A stretch of DNA of 64,000 bases from Tubulanus polymorphus (Eukaryota; Nemertea; Palaeonemertea; Tubulaniformes; Tubulanidae): NCBI RefSeq assembly GCF_964204645.1, contig NC_134026.1, positions 9,623,450-9,687,449 of the forward strand, read 5' to 3'. Both the position numbers and the translations under genes were made by a program. The notes under the pieces were generated by a model that worked only from the letters and a program-made list of their open reading frames with translations, searched no databases and was not told where the DNA came from. How positions within the stretch are numbered: the first letter of the stretch is position 1; each line of letters opens with the position of its first letter. Shown here piece after piece: positions 23,633-33,655 of this stretch.

Positions 23633-24074
23633 ATGAGTGGAAATGAGTTAAATGAGTTTTTAAAATCAAAATTATCAATTGAAACAGGTGTAAGTTTTAA
23701 AGAAATAGAAGGTGTAACAACATTTGATGAAATAACTGTTTTATTGAAAAAAAATTATAGAACCTGGTTATTTAAAAAAGCAAAGCATTTATGGGATTTT
23801 ATCATTTTCGGGGATTGTTTAAATAAGGGATTTTTAATGTTTAATAAACAAACTGCGGGGATTTCTTGGGCTTCTTGGGTTAAAAAATATATAGGTATTA
23901 GTGCTGGGTATGGAAGAAAATTAAGAAGCGTAGGGGGGAGATTAATTACATATAAAAGATTCCAATTTTTAAGTTATTTTTAAGTCATTTTCTGATATAG
24001 TAAAATATTTAAACGATATTGAAAAAATGCTTGTCAATGATCCAGAAATTGAAAAGTTCTGGTTGGAATTATAA
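23633..24074 (+). pseudogene. Conserved unknown protein ('KAKHLWDFIIFG'), one frameshift
   Basis: The ATG at 23633 begins 'MSGNELNEFLKSKLS'. The helical body carries 'WLFKKAKHLWDFIIFGDCLN' and 'ISAGYGRKLRSVGG' and reads to a stop at 23981-23983. A neighbouring frame continues the protein ('FSDIVKYLNDIEKML') to a stop at 24072, so one indel near 23970 has split it. I recall similar proteins beside Polinton/adintovirus-type genes in invertebrate genomes but know no function. Its place at the left end, before the integrase, suggests an early or accessory role. Confidence 0.55.
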
Positions 24075-24185
24075 ATCAAATGATGTATTAGTTGAAACTA
24101 TAAATCTTGTCAATACAACGACCGAATATACTTGTATATGTATTGTGTAAATCTGCTTGGTGAATGTTCTATGTTCAGTCGTTTC

Positions 24186-24370
24186 AATTATGATTAGCGC
24201 ATGCGCATTAAGCATAACCGCTCTTATAGGAGCGGTTTTGCCTAATGCGAACCCGTTTTGATATTTTATGTCGGTTGTTTCTATTTTACAGAATTTACAG
24301 AATGAATATATAATTATGATTAGCGCATGCGCATTAAGCAAAAACGCTCCTATAAGAGCGGTTTTGCCTA
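24186..24370. repeat. Two direct repeats each holding a hairpin and GCGCATGCGC
   Basis: A unit of about 59 bp (ATTATGATTAGCGCATGCGC ... GAGCGGTTTTGCCTA) occurs at 24186-24244 and 24312-24370. Each contains the palindrome GCGCATGCGC and a stem CGCTC...GAGCG with TATA in the loop; the loop halves are swapped between copies (CTCTTATAGGAG versus CTCCTATAAGAG), preserving pairing. Confidence 0.85.
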
Positions 24371-24372
24371 TT

Positions 24373-24502
24373 GGTATGATTTAGATATCAAGGAATCGAA
24401 ACGACTTATCAAAAGCAGCGAGGAATGAAAAAGGATGACGTTGGTCGAAGAAATGGAAGAGGAGTCTAAAATATTAACCAATTTAGTAAAAAAATGTGTA
24501 TA
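24373..24502 (+). pseudogene. Small gene remnant before the HNH gene
   Basis: Reads 'YDLDIKESKRLIKSSEE', a stop, then 'KRMTLVEEMEEESKILTNLV' to a stop just before 24507. The segment around GATATCAAGGA recurs at about 25165-25190, 3' of the HNH gene, so it may be a duplicated gene end. No function recognised. Confidence 0.35.
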
Positions 24503-24506
24503 ATAA

Positions 24507-25085
24507 ATGGAACCAGAATAACCACAAACTATCAATATTACAAATAACACCGGCGCCATAAATATCTATTACAAGAAGTGTTCTAAGTGTGAATTAGATA
24601 AATTAGCTATAACAGAATTTAGTAAGTGTAAGATTAGCAAAGATGGTTTTCAATATTGCTGTAAAACTTGTTTTAAACTATATACCAAACAATATCGAGA
24701 AGATAATATAGAACATTATAATTATTATATGGCAGAATATATCAGAGAAAGATATCAAACAGATCTTAATTTTAGATTGAAACAATGCTTAAGATCTAGA
24801 TTAACACAATTATTCAACAAAGAAACACATTCAGAAACACTATCTAATTTGTTGGGTTGTACAGATGAATTTCTCAAATCATGGATTATATTTCAATTCG
24901 ATAGTCAAATGAATATAGATAATTATGGAGATTATTTTCATATTGATCACGTGTTACCGATATCTAAATGTTACATGAATGATGAATACAATAAAAAACC
25001 TATTTGGAATTGGAAAAATTTAAGACTTCTTGAAAAGAAAGAAAATCAAATCAAATCTAATAAACTAGATTTACAGTTATATTGA
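24507..25085 (+). pseudogene. HNH endonuclease with N-terminal zinc ribbon, early stop
   Basis: An ATG at 24507 is followed by an in-frame TAA at the fifth codon; the frame then stays open to 25085. The N-terminal part has a Cys4 zinc site, 'CSKCELDKLAI' then 'CCKTC' (24580-24670). The C-terminal part has 'LLGCTDEFLKSWI' and 'YFHIDHVLPISK', the HNH/HNN-type metal-binding core, followed by 'NWKNLRLLEKKENQIKSNK'. Such nucleases occur as mobile or accessory genes in large DNA viruses and phages. Translation could restart at the ATG at 24729, which would lose the zinc ribbon but keep the HNH core. It lies between the 'KAKHLWDF' gene and the small membrane protein, all on the plus strand. Confidence 0.7.
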
Positions 25086-25368
25086 GAACAGTTAACAAAG
25101 GCAAAGAAATTTATTGATCAATGGAACAATAATCCGAATAATGAACAATACGTTGAGGAATTTGATATCAAGGATCCGAAATGACTTATCTGGACAGTTA
25201 TAATTACTCCTCCTAATAGATAAACAAAAGTAGTGAGATATCAAATAGAATTCAAATAAAATATATTAAAAATTACATACCTTCAACTAGCCATTATTTT
25301 TATAACAGATGTACTACAACCAAACGTCGAAACAGAAAATGAATCAGAACAAAAATTAACTAAAATAA

Positions 25369-25767
25369 ATGAGTGATGATGGTTCCGTACGGCACCCACA
25401 CAGTGATGGCGTCAAGAAGAAGCCTAGATCCGAGAAACAAATTAAATGGGCAAGAGAATTAGGTAAAAGATCTTCAGAATTAAAAAAAGCTAAGAAAAAG
25501 AAATTAACTGATATAAATGAATCACAGACTTTATCTGATATTAATTCAAATAATAATCCATCTAATTCTTCTAATAGTGGAAGAAATAATTACTCATATA
25601 TTACAATTGGGTTAATCACAATTATTATATTATCCGGTGTAATATATAAATCAAAATTCAAATCTGATGATAAAGATGATTCCAATGATAATAAACCTAT
25701 CGTACCAGAAAATAAGTCAAATCATAAAGCCATTGAAACTAAATCTAAATTATTATTAATGGATTAA
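25369..25767 (+). CDS. Small basic single-TM protein of the virus-like element
   Basis: 132 residues, intact. The N-terminus is basic ('KKKPRSEKQIKWARELGKRSSELKKAKKKK', residues 16-46 in part), followed by an Asn/Ser-rich linker and one hydrophobic segment, 'YITIGLITIIILSGVIY' (residues about 77-93), then an acidic tail. The 'WARELGKRS.ELKKAKK' pattern is one I associate with small proteins beside Polinton-type integrase genes. The start region (AAAAATTAACTAAAATAAATGAG) resembles the motif before structural genes on the other strand. It may be a virion membrane or internal protein. It lies 3 bases before the integrase start. Confidence 0.6.
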   Translation: MSDDGSVRHPHSDGVKKKPRSEKQIKWARELGKRSSELKKAKKKKLTDINESQTLSDINSNNNPSNSSNSGRNNYSYITIGLITIIILSGVIYKSKFKSDDKDDSNDNKPIVPENKSNHKAIETKSKLLLMD

Positions 25768-25770
25768 AAT

Positions 25771-26859
25771 ATGATGAAAAAAGATCAATATTTAAGAGAG
25801 TTATATTATAACCCAGAAACTGAAGTATCATATTCTAGCGTTTCAGAATTATGGGATAAAATTAAATCTGATAAAGAAAATATAAAATATAGTGAGTTAA
25901 AATCATGGTTACAAAATCAACCAACATATCAAATCCACAAGAAAATGGATAAAACTTATTTAACAAGAAAAGTTATGGTTTCATATATCGATCAACAATG
26001 GCAAGCTGATTTAATTGACATGAAGAACTTAGAAGAATACAACAAAGGATATTTCTGGATATTAAATGTTATAGACATATTCAGTCGATACGCATGGTCA
26101 ATTCCAATCAAAAATAAAACTGGTATAGAAGTAATAAATGCTTTTAAATCAATATTTAAAGAAGCTATTCCAGATAAGATACAATTTGATGAAGGTAAGG
26201 AATTTTATAACAAACATTTCAAAAAACTATTATCTGATAACGATGTAGAATATTTTTCAACACACTCAGATAAAAAAGCATCTATTATAGAAAGATTTAA
26301 TAAAACATTGAAAACTAGAATGTGGAAATATTTTACTGCTAATGAAACATATAAATATATCGATGTGTTAGATGATTTAGTGAAAGGTTATAATAATTCT
26401 AAACATAGTTCTATAGATATGAAACCTATACAAGCTAGAAAAGAAGATAATTCAGAAATAGTTTGGAATAATTTATATGGTGTGTTTGTTACACATGATT
26501 TCGGCGAACCTAAATTTAAAATTGGACAACACGTTAGAATATCTAAATATAGAAAAACATTTTATAAAGTTTATACCCCTAATTTTACTGAAGAAATATT
26601 CAAGATTAAAAAGATAATATTAACTAAACCATTTGTTTATAAATTAGAAGATCTAAAAGATGAAGAAATATTAGGTTATTTCTATGAACAAGAATTATCA
26701 CTTGTACCAAATCCAGATGAAATAGAATACAAAATAGAAAAAGTATTGAAAACAAAAACTCTTAAAGGAAAAAAGTATTCTTTGGTGAAATATAAAGGAT
26801 ATGATGATAAATTTAATGAATGGATTTTATCCAGTAAAATTAAAAGAATAAATGAATAA
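25771..26859 (+). CDS. Polinton-type retroviral integrase with chromodomain
   Basis: 362 residues, intact. The core (residues about 70-215) is an RNase H-fold rve domain with the DDE triad readable as Asp in 'WQADLIDMKN', Asp in 'IQFDEGKEFY' and Glu in 'ASIIERFNKTLKTRMW'. A C-terminal chromodomain spans about residues 318-362 ('YKIEKVLKTKTLKG', 'YSLVKYKGYDDKFNEWI'). This enzyme class inserts Polinton/Maverick and adintovirus DNA into host chromosomes; the chromodomain may target chromatin. The N-terminus has no clear HHCC zinc finger. It overlaps the ATPase start by 8 bases (26852). It is the best-preserved large gene of the element. Confidence 0.92.
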   Translation: MMKKDQYLRELYYNPETEVSYSSVSELWDKIKSDKENIKYSELKSWLQNQPTYQIHKKMDKTYLTRKVMVSYIDQQWQADLIDMKNLEEYNKGYFWILNVIDIFSRYAWSIPIKNKTGIEVINAFKSIFKEAIPDKIQFDEGKEFYNKHFKKLLSDNDVEYFSTHSDKKASIIERFNKTLKTRMWKYFTANETYKYIDVLDDLVKGYNNSKHSSIDMKPIQARKEDNSEIVWNNLYGVFVTHDFGEPKFKIGQHVRISKYRKTFYKVYTPNFTEEIFKIKKIILTKPFVYKLEDLKDEEILGYFYEQELSLVPNPDEIEYKIEKVLKTKTLKGKKYSLVKYKGYDDKFNEWILSSKIKRINE

Positions 26860-27137
26860 AGATTTATTTATATTTGAACCACATAATATGTTAATAACTG
26901 GGGCAACCAACTGTGGTAAAACACATTTCATATTAGACTTGTTAGAAACTACTTATAAAAATCATTTTGATAATATAATATTATTTTGTCCTACTTATGA
27001 AATGAATAAAACATATAATAGAGATATAGTTAAGATGAAAAAGTTTATTATATTAGATCCTAAAACAGTAAAAGAAAATTTAGATAATTGTATTAAAATA
27101 GCAATTGATACTTATAAAGGATCAAATACATTATTAG

Positions 27138-29350
27138 GCCAGCCGTAGGCTGAGCCTATTACTATACAAATGGAGCGAATTTAAATGACATGGTTTCCAC
27201 ACAAAAGGCTCTTTTGCTTGCCAAGTGAGGGCATATTCGAACAAATCACGTATTTAAGCGTAATCCATTCTCGGAATCGTAGCGAGCAGAATTTTGAAAT
27301 AGGCTTTCATAAAAATGTTTTCTGCATTTTTCACGAAAATAAAATCGGGAAAATTTCAATTTTTATCAGCCAATCAGGAAGTTGTGTCTTCCCTGTGATT
27401 GGTTTATCTAAAAATATCAGCAGCTGTTCACGTGAATTATCGTGATTTCATTACTGGCGCTTTTGCGCATGACGTCATGTATCAACACGCGACAATACTT
27501 CCGCGTTCGCTGATTGGCCCATTTACTGGGAAATTCCACAGAAGCCTAATGTGGTTTGTTACAAGCGCTGTGATTGGCCCGACCCGATTCTGGCACGGCT
27601 TTAGCTTAGTGGGTTCGAATCCCTTGACGGGAGAAGACGATGGATCCTATCGATGCTATCAACAAATAAGTTTCCCGGTTGGGCAGCTGCGGATATCTAC
27701 CGAAAGTGTTGCGGTTCGATATTTCGAGGTTTCTTTGAATTTTGGAGTGATATTTAAATCCGGTAAACACCGGCGGTAGATTGTGAAAACCCATTGCTTG
27801 ATATTTGTACTACTTAATCAACGAAAAGCGTCGGGGCCGCGCCAGGAGTTTTCGCGATTCAAGTAGCTCAATAGCCTACTTCTTCGTGTTCGTCCACCTC
27901 CGCAATTTTCACTCCGCCGATCTCTGACACGGCTCTGTCGCCGTCGGCGCTGTGATTGCACTATTCGTACCACCAAAATTTTTTATTTCTATATCAGGGA
28001 GGTCTGCAGAATAAAAAAGTCAAAATTTGGATATCACATAGGCCTGATTTCATCGAATAAGTCGACCATGGTCATTACGTTTCCGTACTTATTACCACCT
28101 AAAACCGTCTGAACAATTTTGTCACAACCAACATTTCGTTTACAGAAATCAGGTGTTCACGTGACCCGCGGTATCGTCTATTGTTTTACTTCCGGGTTTT
28201 ATTTTAAGATTTAAAATCGTATTTCAAGATCGATTTCTATGAAATCTTTAGTTGATTTGGTGTTTGGGAGGAATTTTTATTTGCTCTACAGAAAATTCAT
28301 CCTTGACAATTGCGCAAGGTTCGCAAAAAATTTCTTTTCCCAAATCGAGTGTATGAACTTGATATGCTAATTAGCCATGTGCTCGAATTGCAAATTCAAT
28401 CAAATTTTATTCTGCCAAAAAAATGTTAAATCCAATTCGCTTTCCGAGAGTTAATGGTATGCTGCATGGAACAAAGTTGTTTTGAGATGGGTCTTGAAGC
28501 TATTGAGTCGAGAGATAACCATCTAGATAGTTCGTGAGAGTTCCAAAGTTTTGAAGACGCTTCAAGGTAATGTCTTGATATTTGGTTTATACGTGTATCT
28601 ACCCTAGACACATCTTCAGGCCAAAAACTGGCCCTGTCAGATTCAAGATGGCCGACTGGCAGCCATTGTTGTTCAAAAATCTGCACTTTTTACACATTTT
28701 AGAAGTTTTCGAGGGAAATTTTGAAGACACTTTTATCAATAACCTTGATCATTCGTATATATTTGTATCCCCCAAGGGCCCATCCGCATGAGAAAAATTG
28801 GGTCGATCGGACTCAAGATGGCCGTCCTGTGACCTTTTTTGTTCCCAAAAATGTTAATTTTGGCCTGAATTCTGAGTCCTGTAGCTTTCTAATGAAGTGC
28901 CATTTTTCATTGCAATTTGTAATGGGTATTCTTTGGAAAAGGATCTTTTATATCCGAGAGGGTATTTTTGACCAGGCAATTATGACGCAATTGGCGGCCA
29001 TCTTGGGGTCATCAGTACTCATTCATAGGTGGAAAAAAAGTTTTGCCACATCATTTTGATACTTAAGCATATTTTGCTACCACAATCAATTGGAAAGTTG
29101 TAGCTCATGACATGGTCTATGATCTTGGTGAGTTTCAAGCTCATTGGTTTTTGTATATGGCCACCAGGGGCGTTGAACAATACAATAACTTAGTATTTCT
29201 ATATTACATTCGCTCCTGCTGTCTGTGTTAACACACGATTGTACTATGTAAATGACATTGAGCAGGGAGTGTATATTGATAAATATAACCCACAGATTAC
29301 ATCATTTATAAAAAGCAAATCTGACAGGCTGGCCATTGTGCCCCTTGGGG
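27138..29350. mobile_element. Insertion in the ATPase gene (about 2.2 kb, non-coding, composite)
   Basis: It begins with GGCCAGCC (27138) and contains the inverted GGCTGGCC at 29329, followed by a GCCCCTTGGGGC hairpin before the ATPase resumes. Short flanking similarity (CATTATTA / CATTATA) could be a target duplication. An inner inverted pair, GGAGCGAATTTAA (27173) and TTACATTCGCTCC (29204), suggests nesting. The right third (about 28540-29215) is a copy of the dispersed repeat also found at 52-56 kb. No transposase was found, so it is non-autonomous. The class is undecided; a Helitron-like 3' hairpin is one possibility. Confidence 0.6.
28540..29215 (+). repeat. Dispersed non-coding repeat, copy 1
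   Basis: Shares long blocks, inverted, with 52.04-52.88 kb and parts of 53.55-53.87 and 54.88-56.03 kb. Diagnostic pieces: GACACATCTTCAGGCC, TCAAGATGGCCG, TGGCGGCCATCTTGG, and the end TATGGCCACCAGGGGCG. No coding capacity is conserved between copies. Confidence 0.8.
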
Positions 29351-29570
29351 CTCTTGTTCATTATAGATGATTGCGCAAATTTACATGATTCAAAAGTTAG
29401 AGAAAGTGAGTTATGTTATTTAGCTTTCTCTGGGAGACATTTTGGGATAACAACATGGGTTTTTTTTAGATCAAAAATATAATGCAATTGTTAAAGACTT
29501 TAGGGATAATATAAGATTTCTAGTTTTATTTTATAACAAAGATAAACAAGAAAATTAACTGTAATAAATT

Positions 29571-30632
29571 ATTTGACGCCTGCAAAGAAATGTAGAATTT
29601 CTGGGATAAGCTAATGTGGAATTGCAAATTTGAAATCGAAGTTTTAAGAAATTTGGGGAATTATGAGATTTGGCGATTGGGTAGATGATACAGTCTTCGA
29701 CTGGTCTAATTTAAAAAAAAATTGTCAACTTGTGACCGACTTCGATTCACTCTTGCTCTAAGCTGGTCTACAACTTCATTGCCTCCATGGTTGAAGAAAG
29801 AGCTCTTCTGATGTCTGCTTCATCATGACTTCGAGTAGCCAGTTTGGCTGTCACTCAATATCCTAGACTTGAGTCTGGGTTGAAGTAGACATCGTCTTTT
29901 AAATAACTTATTCATGTTATTCTGTATGAATAACCCATGTGTCTTGTACTTTGTATTTTCTTATTCTAAAATTTGTAACTTTATTGAATTAGGGAATTTC
30001 ATCCCGGAATTTCAATGTAATAAGGATCAATAAAGTATTATGCCATCAGTGGACGCGGAGCTGTATATGACAGCTATGCTATTATAGATTGCTAATCTCA
30101 TGAAACCTGCATACCCCTAATATCGAACATATTTTCTAAAACATTTGAATATTGAAATTATTTGTTTACATGTTTTTATAAAGACCGCTTGTAGCCGCCG
30201 ATGAAATTCACGCCGGCCCTACTCAGATCGTAGATAGCTTCGTCATTCCACTAGCATCCCCATGTCAGGGTCTGACTTTTATATCAGACTTCCAAATCGT
30301 GTATACATCCGCCATTTAACCGAATAATCCGATTTACTTATCATTTCTATTTATGCCTGCCGCTCCTGATATAATCATACATCCTTTACTATTACAATAC
30401 CTCTTATCATGATATCCAATGCAATATAACATTTCGACGTTCAAATAGAGGTCATTATATAATCAAAAGCCATTCTACATCTTTATCAATAACATTTTGC
30501 CAAATAGCTTGTATGTGTACACATAAACCTGTGACGTTTTGCACATCGATTTACGGTTGTCATTTGTAAAATGACGCTGAATGGTTAACATTGTTTAGGT
30601 TTCATAATGGTAACGTTTTATAAGGCGTCAAA
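29571..30632. mobile_element. Second insertion in the ATPase gene (about 1.06 kb)
   Basis: Bounded by TTTGACGCC (29572-29580) and its inverse GGCGTCAAA (30624-30632), consistent with short terminal inverted repeats. No ORF of note. The base composition is less AT-rich than the viral genes on either side. It interrupts the ATPase between its core and C-terminal end. Confidence 0.6.
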
Positions 30633-30808
30633 AAATCTATGCAACAATCATTAGAAGAAAATGATATTATACCTACTGAATTACATGATGAATATATGAA
30701 TAAATTAAAGAATAATAAAGGTTCAAAATTATTACTTAGGCTTCAATTTCCCTATGAATATAAATTTATAAAATAAAATCCTAATTTGAAATATTATAGA
30801 AACTAATT

Positions 30809-30908
30809 TATATATCTATATACTAGACGTACGTAAGAATCCAAGATTCTTGCTAAGAAAGTAAGAATACTTAGATTCTTACTCGTACGTCTAGTACATA
30901 GATATATA
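30809..30908. repeat. Imperfect palindrome 1 at the convergence point
   Basis: TATATATCTATATACTAGAC (30809 on) with GTACGTAAGAATC is repeated inverted at 30871-30907 (GATTCTTACTCGTACGTCTAG...). It lies 33 bases after the ATPase stop and is followed by AT-rich sequence with AATAAA on both strands. Confidence 0.85.
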
Positions 30909-31044
30909 AATTATTAAATGAATTATATAAAAATGAGTAAATTATATGTTTTCTCTTAATAAAAATAAAAATAGATTATATTATAACTATTTCTATACTT
31001 TGATTAATAATTTTATGTTTTTAATTTTTATGAAAACTATTATA

Positions 31045-31148
31045 TATATATATATCTATGTACTAGACGTACGAGTAAGAAAGTAAGATTTCTTGGATTC
31101 TTGGATTGTTACCAAGATTCTTACGTACGTCTAGTACATAGATATATA
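31045..31148. repeat. Imperfect palindrome 2 at the convergence point
   Basis: A second, related palindrome uses the same CTAGACGTACG...CGTACGTCTAG core and the same TATATATCTATGTA edges. It ends 18 bases before the stop codon of the minus-strand zinc-finger gene (31166). The pair therefore separates plus-strand from minus-strand genes and could act as bidirectional 3'-end signals or a replication or recombination structure. Confidence 0.85.
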
Positions 31149-31165
31149 AATTAGTTTTATAATAA

Positions 31166-32365
31166 TTATTCTAATTTTGTTTCTAATACATTTATAAAAT
31201 CATCTCTGTTTATATCTAATTCATCTAAAGTATTAGGTATATTTATTAATTTTAGTCGAGCCATCTTAACATAATAATTAGTAGGTATATTAGCTTTTTC
31301 TCTTAATTTTTCTAAGTATTCATCAAAATCATCATAATCAAAATCAAAATGATTTCTAAAATTATTTATCAGATAACTTAAATCTATTTTTCTGAAATAT
31401 AATAATTTATATATTTGTTCAGGATTATCTTCTGCATAAGCTAATAATTTATCAAATAACAACTTATAGAATATATAATATTGGTTAGTTTTAGGATTAA
31501 AATATTTGATATATTTATTTGGGTTATTTAACAATGGTATCATACTCACCATTTTATAAACATTAATTAGATGTAATTTTGATTTATAATAAGTATTTTC
31601 ATCAACAGGTTCAATTTTTTTATTACAATATTGGCACGTTTTATTTCTTTCTATTTCTTCTAATTTCTTTTCATGTTCTTCTAACTTCCTTTCATTTTCG
31701 ATATGCGCTTGAGATTTTTTATGTTTAGAAAAATTACTTTTAGAAATATCTAAATTACAAATGTTACAATGTTTTTTAGAATCATCAATTATTTCATTAT
31801 CTGTTATATCATTATCATTAGTTTCAATTGGGTTAACATTATTTATTACATTATCTGTTATATTATCTATGGTATCATTTGTTTCAATTGTATTAACATT
31901 ATCTTTTATATTACTAACTGATATATTATTATCATTATTATTCTTTTCTTTTTCTATATGTTTCTTTGATTTCTTATGTGATGCCCAATTTTTATATGAT
32001 ATATATTTTTTAGATACATCACAATATTTTGCATTATAATAATCTTTTTTTGATTCAATATCATATGTAGAGGGTATATTATAAGATGTAGATGTTGTTA
32101 CATCTTCTATTTTAGTTTCAATATTATTACTATCTTCTATTTTATATCCAATATCATCTATTTTATATTCAATATCATTCTTATCTTCTATTTTAGTTTC
32201 AATATTATTTTCTATTTTAGTTTCAATATTCTTATCTATTTTACTTATTCTATATTTGAATTGATTAAAGTAATCTCCAAAATACTTACTGTATTCATCA
32301 TAAGGTAATATATAATATATATCTGATATCATTTCACTTGGGAGTTTGTATTTCATATATTCCAC
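31166..32365 (-). CDS. Three-zinc-finger protein of the virus-like element
   Basis: About 397 residues. Internal ATG at 32356 ('MKYKLPSEMISDIYYILP') or the upstream GTG at 32365; the ATG at 32372, directly after a conserved upstream motif, is out of frame, so an indel near the start is possible. Residues about 45-95 repeat 'IETKIED'-like units. Three U1-like C2H2 fingers follow: 'YCDVSKKYISYKNWASH' (first Cys degenerate), 'CNICNLDISKSNFSKH', 'CQYCNKKIEPVDEN'. The C-terminal 150 residues are unique ('YKLLYFRKIDLSYLINNF'). It is related in finger type to the N-terminus of the polymerase gene at 42.8 kb. Probably a nucleic-acid-binding regulator or replication accessory. Confidence 0.65.
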   Translation of the reverse strand: MEYMKYKLPSEMISDIYYILPYDEYSKYFGDYFNQFKYRISKIDKNIETKIENNIETKIEDKNDIEYKIDDIGYKIEDSNNIETKIEDVTTSTSYNIPSTYDIESKKDYYNAKYCDVSKKYISYKNWASHKKSKKHIEKEKNNNDNNISVSNIKDNVNTIETNDTIDNITDNVINNVNPIETNDNDITDNEIIDDSKKHCNICNLDISKSNFSKHKKSQAHIENERKLEEHEKKLEEIERNKTCQYCNKKIEPVDENTYYKSKLHLINVYKMVSMIPLLNNPNKYIKYFNPKTNQYYIFYKLLFDKLLAYAEDNPEQIYKLLYFRKIDLSYLINNFRNHFDFDYDDFDEYLEKLREKANIPTNYYVKMARLKLINIPNTLDELDINRDDFINVLETKLE

Positions 32366-32369
32366 CTTC

Positions 32370-32397
32370 CATTTTATATAAGATTTTTTATTAAAGT
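32370..32397 (-). promoter_or_regulatory. Class E upstream motif, zinc-finger gene
   Basis: Minus strand: CTTTAATAAAAAATCTTATA then TAAAATGG. It shares TTTAATAAAAA plus a TATAAAATGG start context with the motifs before 42795 and 38745. Confidence 0.55.
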
Positions 32398-32421
32398 TAA
32401 AATTCTAATATTTCATAACAC

Positions 32422-33655
32422 TTAAAACATAACACTATTTAATTGAGAATTTACAATATTTAATTGCGCGTCAGATATAATATAAATGTGCATTTTGAAA
32501 TTTTTGATTCCTTTATTCTTTGTCATGAAGTTCTAGTGTTCTGTAGTTTTTTTCCAGAACCATGTAATGAATTATCCTCTGTTGTTCTAAAATCTAACCA
32601 TAATGCATATTTATTACCTGTATAATAATCAATTTGATTAATTTTACAATTTTCGGATGATTTTACTTTTTCTTTCATAAAATGTTTTCTTATTTCTGGC
32701 CATTGATCAATCATTCTCATTCCTTGACAAAATATTTTATTTGCTATTCCTTCGATAGTTATTTCTACTTTTGTTATTTCAGGATTATAATAATTATCAA
32801 CATTTATTGCACCATTAGTATATGTTGCAATGGTAAAAAATATGAACATACCTTTAATAGATCTTCTTGGGAAGTTAATATTCTCATTAATAATTTCATC
32901 ATTTGCATTAATAGTTACGGTTTTAATTTATCAATATAATCATATAATAATGAAAATCCTTGATTGTATTGAGTTTGAATTATACTTGAAATATTTTCAT
33001 CAGTTACTGTATCATATTCTAAACATATATTCGATAATTTATAACCCATATCTTTATTAACGCTAGATATTACAATTTCATTAACAGGAGCAAATGTTAT
33101 TTCGAATATAACATCTTCTTGAATTGCGTATTTATATAAAGGTGCATTATTATTTATCAATTCAAAGTCTAATGAAATTTTATATTTGCTTCCATATATA
33201 CTTTTTATCAACTTATCTATAGCATTAGTTAATATTGCGCTATTAGCTTCTGATCTTAATTTATTTTGGTTTTCTGATTGGATTCCTTGAAATATCATAT
33301 TATTTCTATTTTCTTTAGTTAACCATAAATCTTTATAATGCATAAATAGATTATAATCATCTAATGAGAAAACTGTTTCTGGACCAATCTTTATTGTTAA
33401 TTTTTTAATCAAATATCTTCCAACATTATCGACAACATAATTATTATTATTACCGATTACTTTTATATCGGCTGATAAATAAATACTATTTGGAACATAA
33501 AAAGTATTTTGTGTTAATCGAGGAATTCTAACATATAAAGTTTCATCAGGATTAATATTAGAAGGGTTATGAGTAATTATATGATGTGATCTTTCTGCTT
33601 TTATAGCATTAGATATTCTATGATTCTTAGAAGGATTGATATAACTCCCACTCAT
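32422..33655 (-). pseudogene. Major capsid protein (double jelly-roll), frameshifted
   Basis: 33655-32915 begins 'MSGSYINPSKNHRISNAIKAE' and carries family features: 'NVGRYLIKKLTIKIG', 'DLWLTKENRNNMIFQGIQSE', 'YKISLDFELINNNAPLY', 'YKLSNICLEYDTV'. The next frame (about 32925-32530) carries 'NPEITKVEITIEGIANKIF' and 'ALWLDFRTTEDNSLHGSG'; a third gives 'IYIISDAQLNIVNSQL' to a stop at 32422. Together about 410 codons, the length expected for Polinton/adintovirus hexon-type capsid proteins, which form the trimeric capsomers. Breaks lie near 32925 and 32540. It sits directly after the coiled-coil/TM protein (20-base gap with an upstream motif). I recognise the family by these blocks; structure prediction would settle it. 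Confidence 0.82.

Larger units (their letters stand above)
26852..30776 (+). pseudogene. A32-like genome-packaging ATPase, interrupted by two insertions
   Basis: Three pieces lie in the right order. 26852-27137 holds 'NMLITGATNCGKTHFILDLL' (Walker A). 29351-29558 holds 'LFIIDDCANLHD' (Walker B), 'GRHFGITTWV' and then 'KYNAIVKDFRDNIRF' in the next frame. 30633-30776 is the C-terminal end, 'LEENDIIPTELHDEY' to 'FPYEYKFIK' and a stop. Insertions at 27138-29350 and 29571-30632 separate them. In the middle piece an 8-T run at 29460-29467 marks the frame shift. The HerA/FtsK-type ATPases of Polintons, adintoviruses and other capsid-forming DNA viruses pump DNA into the capsid. It cannot be made as one protein from this copy. 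Confidence 0.88.

Noticed and set aside
27590-27640. tRNA-like sequence (GGCACGGCTTTAGCTTAGTG ... GGTTCGAATCCC)
   Set aside because: It has a T-loop-like GGTTCGAATCC and an A-box-like stretch, but no anticodon arm or 7-bp acceptor pairing could be drawn. At most a tRNA-derived SINE remnant.
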